Shown: piece after piece, positions 60,601-64,000 of the stretch
How the letters are laid out: every line of letters starts with the position of its first letter
Numbering within the stretch: position 1 is the first letter of the stretch
Origin: Lucifuga dentata
Taxonomy: Eukaryota > Chordata > Actinopteri > Ophidiiformes > Bythitidae
Length of the DNA: 64,000 bases
Direction: 5' to 3'
Assembly: GCA_014773175.1 (NCBI GenBank)
Contig: VXCM01001331.1
Coordinates: 81,541-145,540, forward strand
The notes under the pieces: model-generated
What the model was told of the DNA's origin: nothing
Seen by the model: only the letters and a program-made list of their open reading frames with translations
Database searches by the model: none
Translations under genes and position numbers: made by a program

Positions 60601-63600
60601 CCCATCTACACCTTGGCTACCTCCTCCTCCTCCTCCTCCTCCTCTGTTGTCCCCATCTACACCTTGGCTACCTCCTCCTCCTCCTCCTCTATTGTCCCCA
60701 TTCACACCTTGGCTACTTCCTCCTCCTCCGCCTCCTCTATTGTCCCCATCTACACCTCAGCTGCCCCCTCCTCCTCTTTCTCTATTAACCCCATTTACAC
60801 CTTGGTTACCCTCTTCAGGCCTGTGGCTCTAACATCACATGTCATGAAGCCCTTGAGAGACTGGTTCTACAGCACCACAGGCCCCTGGTAAGTGATTGCC
60901 TGGACCCGCTGCAGTTTGCATACCAGGATGACATCACGTAGAGGATGCCATTTTCTACCTGCTTCAAAGAGCTTATACTCATCTGTAGAAGCCACACTGT
61001 GAGGATCATGGTTTTTTTTTGCTTCTCCAGTGCTTTCCAGCCACTTCAACTGACTGAGAAGCTCTCTGCGATGCAGGTGGACCAGGACCTTGTGGCCTGG
61101 ATTACAGACTACCTCACCGACAGACCACAGTATGTCAGGCTGCAAGGTTGATTGTCAGACGTGAGAGCAACACTGATGCAAACCAGATAATCGTACTGTC
61201 ACCATTTCTGTTCACCCTCTACGCCTCTGACTTCTGCTTCAACTCGGTGTGCTACCTACAAAAGTTCTCAGATAACTCCTCCATTGTTGGCTGTATCTCA
61301 GACGGTAAGGAGGAGGAGTACGGACACCTAGTCAAGAACTTCAGAAAATGGTGTGACAGCAACCACCTTCAGCCCAACATAGGGAAAACCAAGGAGCTGG
61401 TGGTGGACTTCATTCACAGCAAAAAAGGACCCTCACCCCATCACCATAAGGGAGGGGAGTGGAAATAGTGGACATCTACAGGTTTCTAGGGGTACAACTA
61501 AACAATAAACTAGACTGGTCACACAACACCGAGGCCCTCTACAGGAAGGGACAGAGCAGGCTGTTCTTTCTGAGGAGGCTCAGGTCCTTCAACATGTGCA
61601 CCAAGCTGCTATGGATGTTCTACCAGTTGGTAGTGGCCAGTGCTGTCTTCTTTGCTGTGGTGTGCTGGAGAAGTGGTATTGGGACTTGTGGTGCCAACAA
61701 ACTGGGCAAGCTGGTGAAGAAGGCCAGCTCTGTGGTGGGGATGGAACAGGACAGTGTGGAGACAGTAACAAAGAGGAGGATGAGAGGGAAGCTGAAATAA
61801 CCATGGACAACCCCTCTCATCCTCTCTATGCTGTGCTGAGGCAGCTCAGGAGCATGTTCAGCCACAGGCTCATCCAGCCACAGACCTCAAAGTGCTAAAG
61901 GGGGTTCCTTCATGTCATCAGCCATTAGAAACTCCACAACATCACAGCACCAAGTACCTCCAACCTCCACTGACTGTGACTCACAATCATACACCACCCA
62001 CAGTTAACTGTCATTGNCCAAGTACCTCCAACCTCCACTGACTGTGACTCACAATCATACACCACCCACAGTTAACTGTCATTGCACTTGCCCATGTAGA
62101 CACATTGCACTTGTACATACTAGATATTTATTTTTATTGTATTTAATGTATTTATTGTATTTTTATTATCTATTCCTATTGCTACTCTGCTGCTGTGGCA
62201 AACTGAATTTCCCCTATGGGGATTAATAAAGGTACATCTTATTAAAAATAGAGAGCAAATCAAATGAGAANTGAATTTCCCCTATGGGGATTAATAAAGG
62301 TACATCTTATTAAAAATAGAGAGCAAATCAAATGAGAAAAATTAGCACCATACCTTTCAGTACTACTGCATGATTTACCAGAATGTTTTGGGGTCTACCA
62401 GCAAAGTCAGCAGCTTTGTTAATCAGGGCTTCTTTCAGGGCTTGAGCCCCGTTGACGATGACTGTAGGTCTGGAACCAATGAACAGGCTGTAGACATTAC
62501 CATATTGTTTGGCCAGCTGGAGACAGAGATACCACAGATTATACTTAAAATATTCAGGAGAGGTAGTGTCAGACAACAAAACAGGACTAGCTCCTTATCA
62601 ATTCATTCAACATACATACCAGCTAGAGATAATGTTGATCTTCATCAAGAAGCATACTGGCTCCTGGTGAGATACTAGCTATCTCCTCGTTGCAAGATAA
62701 TGTGAAATAAATCCTATACTAGCAGAAAAAATTATGGTCTGTTATCTGTGGGTGTGAATTCTGTGTTGGTGAATAAGTCAAAGCCTTTGTTGGGACTTTC
62801 ATTCATCCATCTAAGGTAAACATTAACTATGCTAAAAAAAAAAAACCAAAAAAAAAAAAAAANAAAAAAAAAAAAAAACCAAGTGGCCGTAGATGAACTT
62901 GAAAGTTATTTGGGGTAAAGAGCTTCGCTCAGAAAAACCTGTCAGAGCAGGTTAAACTGCAGCAGAGAATTTTCTGTTGTAACATTACAACAGTCGATGA
63001 AATACAGAGTTAGATAATATACCTTAGTAATATACCTTAGAGTTAGTTAATATACCTTAGTAAATCCATTTATTGAATATACGAAATATATACATCGTAC
63101 TCTGTGTAATCATACTATGAGGGAGAGAGTCTATCAGGTGAGAAAATGTACATAGAGGTGTCTTATCCCGATACATTTACATGCCCGAGAAAAATCTATT
63201 TAAAATTGCATAATCTAGGTCTGTTATCAGTTTTGATATAAAGCCTTGTAAAGAAATCAAGGTTCAGCCCTGATGCTAAGAACTGTGTTTGTTTTCTTGA
63301 AACTGAATATTAGCAGTGTTCAAATAACCAGGAAAGAGAATCAATGCTGATGTAAGAGTTGTTAGCTCTAAATAATATTCATGTATTTTTTTTATGTACA
63401 GTTCCATTGTTGTTTGCTGCTTCAAATTATCATACTGGTTCTTCCTTGTCTCTGAAGTAACAATATTAAACAATTGTTGTATTCCATTATTCTCTATATT
63501 TCATTAGTAGTATCAGTTCCCATAGTTACTTTTGCAAATTCAGTGAAGTTAAAAAAAGTTTTTTGTATCATTAGGTGTTTCAAAACAATAAAATATAATT

Positions 63601-64000
63601 TAATCAAAATGAATTGTCATGAAAATTAAAGACTTCTTGATGCATCGAATTGTTTCCTAAATAATCATAACTGAATGTGTCGTGGGGCTAAAGATTTACA
63701 CTTGTACCTGTTTGTCTATAGACTTTCTCCACCCTCTTAACAGTAGCAGGATATTTCATATTAAATCATTACCTTATATTATCTAATATTACATTTTAGC
63801 CCAAGAACATTGTAAGCAAGTAGGTTTATTTAATATTTTGCAACTTTACCCTCTCCAGATCTGCAAGAGGACTCTCCAAACTGAGCTGTAGCAGGTTTCC
63901 AATGTAGGGAATGGCTCGGGGTCCTGGAGGGAAGTTTTTAGGCCTGCGAGTAGGAAACAGGAACAGGAGGAGAAAGAAAGCCACCAAGAATAGGACCACC
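51509..64000 (-). CDS. cytochrome P450 family 2 (CYP2) gene, intact, 5' end beyond window
   Basis: Eleven exons splice in phase to a CYP2 haem-thiolate monooxygenase of about 490 residues, an ER-membrane enzyme of fatty-acid or xenobiotic oxidation. Present are the anchor and [13 protein letters not shown] hinge, C-helix WKEQRRF, I-helix [11 protein letters not shown]-helix ExxR (HEIQR), FNPENF, and the haem motif FSAGPRMCLG with its Cys. The last exon ends QLRENVQ and TAG at 51511-51509. Exon sizes 163, 153, 161, 69+105, 139, 86+102, 142 and 191 match the usual CYP2 plan except that canonical exons 5 and 7 are each split by an extra intron. Only about four residues seem missing past the right edge, judging from the paralogue. 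No frameshift or stop was seen. A CYP2X-like subfamily is possible but not shown. Confidence 0.94.
51653..51779. repeat. assembly duplication of CYP2 exon 9 edge
   Basis: A 63-bp unit holding the exon 9 acceptor and [13 protein letters not shown] codons occurs twice around a lone N at 51716. Identical copies point to unmerged contig ends. Confidence 0.8.
52385..52526 (-). CDS. CYP2 gene exon 8
   Basis: 142 nt: [35 protein letters not shown] and MPFSAG. Confidence 0.94.
53155..53256 (-). CDS. CYP2 gene exon 7b (ExxR)
   Basis: 102 nt: [34 protein letters not shown]. Together with 7a it totals exactly 188 nt, the family's exon 7 size. Donor GTAAGA. Confidence 0.94.
53482..53567 (-). CDS. CYP2 gene exon 7a
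   Basis: 86 nt: [28 protein letters not shown]. First part of the usual 188-nt CYP2 exon 7. Acceptor TTTCTCAG, donor GTAGAG. Confidence 0.93.
54158..54296 (-). CDS. CYP2 gene exon 6 (I-helix)
   Basis: 139 nt: [44 protein letters not shown] forms the oxygen-activation groove. Donor GTATGT. Confidence 0.93.
54420..54524 (-). CDS. CYP2 gene exon 5b
   Basis: 105 nt: [35 protein letters not shown]. Second half of canonical exon 5. Acceptor CTTGCCAG, donor GTGCGT. Confidence 0.93.
54668..55694. mobile_element. Tc1/mariner-type remnant (fish TATGGCAAAAGTATGTGGACA family)
   Basis: Left end TATGGCAAAAGTATGTGGAC then ATGATAATGGGCATTAATATG; right end GGGGTGTCCACAAACTTT in inverted orientation. These are the ends of a well-known fish Tc1-like family. 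The interior is mostly unrelated and non-coding, with an N duplication at 55108. Confidence 0.6.
55695..56640 (-). mobile_element. L1-like LINE, 5'-truncated, 3' end with poly-A
   Basis: The minus strand encodes the C-terminal region of an L1/Tx1-type ORF2 over 55850-56631 in two overlapping frames (a frameshift), with the zinc-knuckle-like [19 protein letters not shown]. The 3' end has AATAAA and a poly-A run. CACAAACTTT flanks it (55685-55694 and 56666-56675), a likely target duplication. Lies in the intron between CYP2 exons 5a and 5b. Confidence 0.75.
57021..57089 (-). CDS. CYP2 gene exon 5a
   Basis: 69 nt: [23 protein letters not shown]. This is only the first half of the usual 177-nt CYP2 exon 5. 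Donor GTAAGT. A gap-related duplicate of its 5' edge follows an N at 57139. Confidence 0.93.
57070..57208. repeat. assembly duplication at CYP2 exon 5a
   Basis: ATGGGAAGAGAGTCATAAAT and about 50 bases after it are repeated around an N at 57139. Only the left copy continues into the full exon. Confidence 0.8.
57540..57700 (-). CDS. CYP2 gene exon 4
   Basis: 161 nt, standard size: [36 protein letters not shown]. Donor GTGAGT. Confidence 0.94.
57915..58067 (-). CDS. CYP2 gene exon 3 (C-helix)
   Basis: 153 nt: [35 protein letters not shown]. The Trp and Arg of WKEQRRF contact haem propionates in the family. Donor GTATGT. Confidence 0.94.
58411..58760 (+). pseudogene. hAT/ZBED transposase fragment
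   Basis: The plus strand reads [11 protein letters not shown] then [11 protein letters not shown], the second half of a BED zinc-finger region. Further on [11 protein letters not shown] resembles the hAT motif around AKDMxPIxxV. The cysteine pair of the finger is lost and the frame is interrupted, so it is dead. In CYP2 intron 2. Confidence 0.6.
58848..58874. repeat. (GT)n microsatellite
   Basis: About 13 GT units in CYP2 intron 2. Confidence 0.9.
59279..60394. mobile_element. 1.1-kb element with perfect 21-bp inverted ends
   Basis: GTTATGACCCAGCCTAGGGAA at 59279-59299 and its exact reverse complement at 60374-60394 bound a non-coding interior. Alternatively, 59649 onward could be an LTR (TGTTACAACC.. 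start after a purine-rich GGTGGGGAGG, an AATAAA region near 60277, and a ..GGGACA end at 60400). Class undetermined. Confidence 0.55.
60500..60800. repeat. minisatellite, CCT-rich units
   Basis: About six units of the type TTGTCCCCATCTACACCTTG followed by a variable run of CCT triplets. Proline- and glycine-rich frames over it are by-products of the repeat. Confidence 0.9.
60812..62231 (+). mobile_element. L2-like LINE, 5'-truncated
   Basis: Broken frames carry reverse transcriptase pieces in order: [41 protein letters not shown] (where a functional RT has xxDD), [12 protein letters not shown], then the C-terminal [15 protein letters not shown] and [11 protein letters not shown]. The 3' end TGAATTTCCCCTATGGGGAT and TAATAAAGG is the L2-type tail. 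Several frameshifts and a DD-to-DN change make it inactive. The N at 62017 duplicates about 67 bp. Confidence 0.8.
62208..62340. repeat. assembly duplication at L2 tail
   Basis: TGAATTTCCCCTATGGGGAT through to AAATGAGAA is present on both sides of the N at 62271. Confidence 0.8.
62354..62516 (-). CDS. CYP2 gene exon 2
   Basis: 163 nt: [20 protein letters not shown], then [17 protein letters not shown]. Acceptor GTCTCCAG, donor GTATGG. Confidence 0.94.
62569..63849 (-). other. CYP2 intron 1
   Basis: AT-rich intron with an A-tract and N gap at 62863. Nothing else recognised. Confidence 0.6.
63850..64000 (-). CDS. CYP2 gene exon 1 (partial)
   Basis: Hydrophobic anchor [15 protein letters not shown], then the basic/proline hinge [18 protein letters not shown]. 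Donor GTAAAG. The start codon is just outside the window. Confidence 0.92.

Noticed and set aside
60480..60800. Possible CRISPR-like spaced repeats
   Set aside because: Units are contiguous with variable CCT runs, in a vertebrate intron; a minisatellite.
60475..60891. Proline-rich and glycine-rich (collagen-like) frames on both strands
   Set aside because: CCT minisatellite read in different frames.
61148..61898. LINE frames considered as a host gene
   Set aside because: Reverse transcriptase pieces with frameshifts and an L2-type 3' tail; a dead retroelement.

Overview
The window looks like nuclear DNA from a teleost fish. It is AT-rich, full of CA/GT and GA/CT microsatellites, carries fish-type Tc1/mariner, hAT, TTAA-flanked MITE, LINE and LTR remnants, and its genes are split into short exons with GT..AG introns. 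All recognisable genes lie on the minus strand.

Layout. (1) 1-11.2 kb: the 5' end of gnao1 (G protein alpha-o). Coding exon 1 is at 10449-10566 and exon 2 at 9614-9656. A CpG-rich promoter/5'UTR lies to the right, with a perfect cAMP-response element at 11116-11123. Intron 2 fills 1-9613 and the remaining exons are beyond the left edge. (2) 11.2-32.8 kb: a gene-poor interval of transposon remnants, including a Tc1 element turned into a giant inverted repeat, an LTR-like repeat, copies of a TTAA MITE and a hAT-like element. (3) 32.9-42.0 kb: hsf4 (heat shock factor 4). Exon 1, the end of the HR-A/B coiled coil and the regulatory C-terminal half are readable, but the exons for most of the DNA-binding domain could not be found. 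(4) 43.9-48.9 kb: a CYP2-family cytochrome P450 pseudogene lacking three internal exons and carrying a 2-bp frameshift. (5) 51.5-64.0 kb: an intact tandem CYP2 paralogue of eleven exons, cut by the right edge just after its start. Its large intron 2 holds a hAT transposase fragment, a TIR element, a minisatellite and an L2-like LINE; intron 5b holds a Tc1 remnant invaded by an L1-like LINE.

The three loci encode unrelated functions: heterotrimeric G-protein signalling, a heat-shock/lens transcription factor, and microsomal monooxygenases. I see no operon-like or system-level link between them. The most notable items are two extra introns in the CYP2 genes relative to the usual nine-exon CYP2 plan, the missing hsf4 DNA-binding exons, splice sites built from or abutting microsatellites, and a recurring assembly artefact: single N characters flanked by about 62-68 bp direct duplications. 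I found no convincing previously undescribed functional system.
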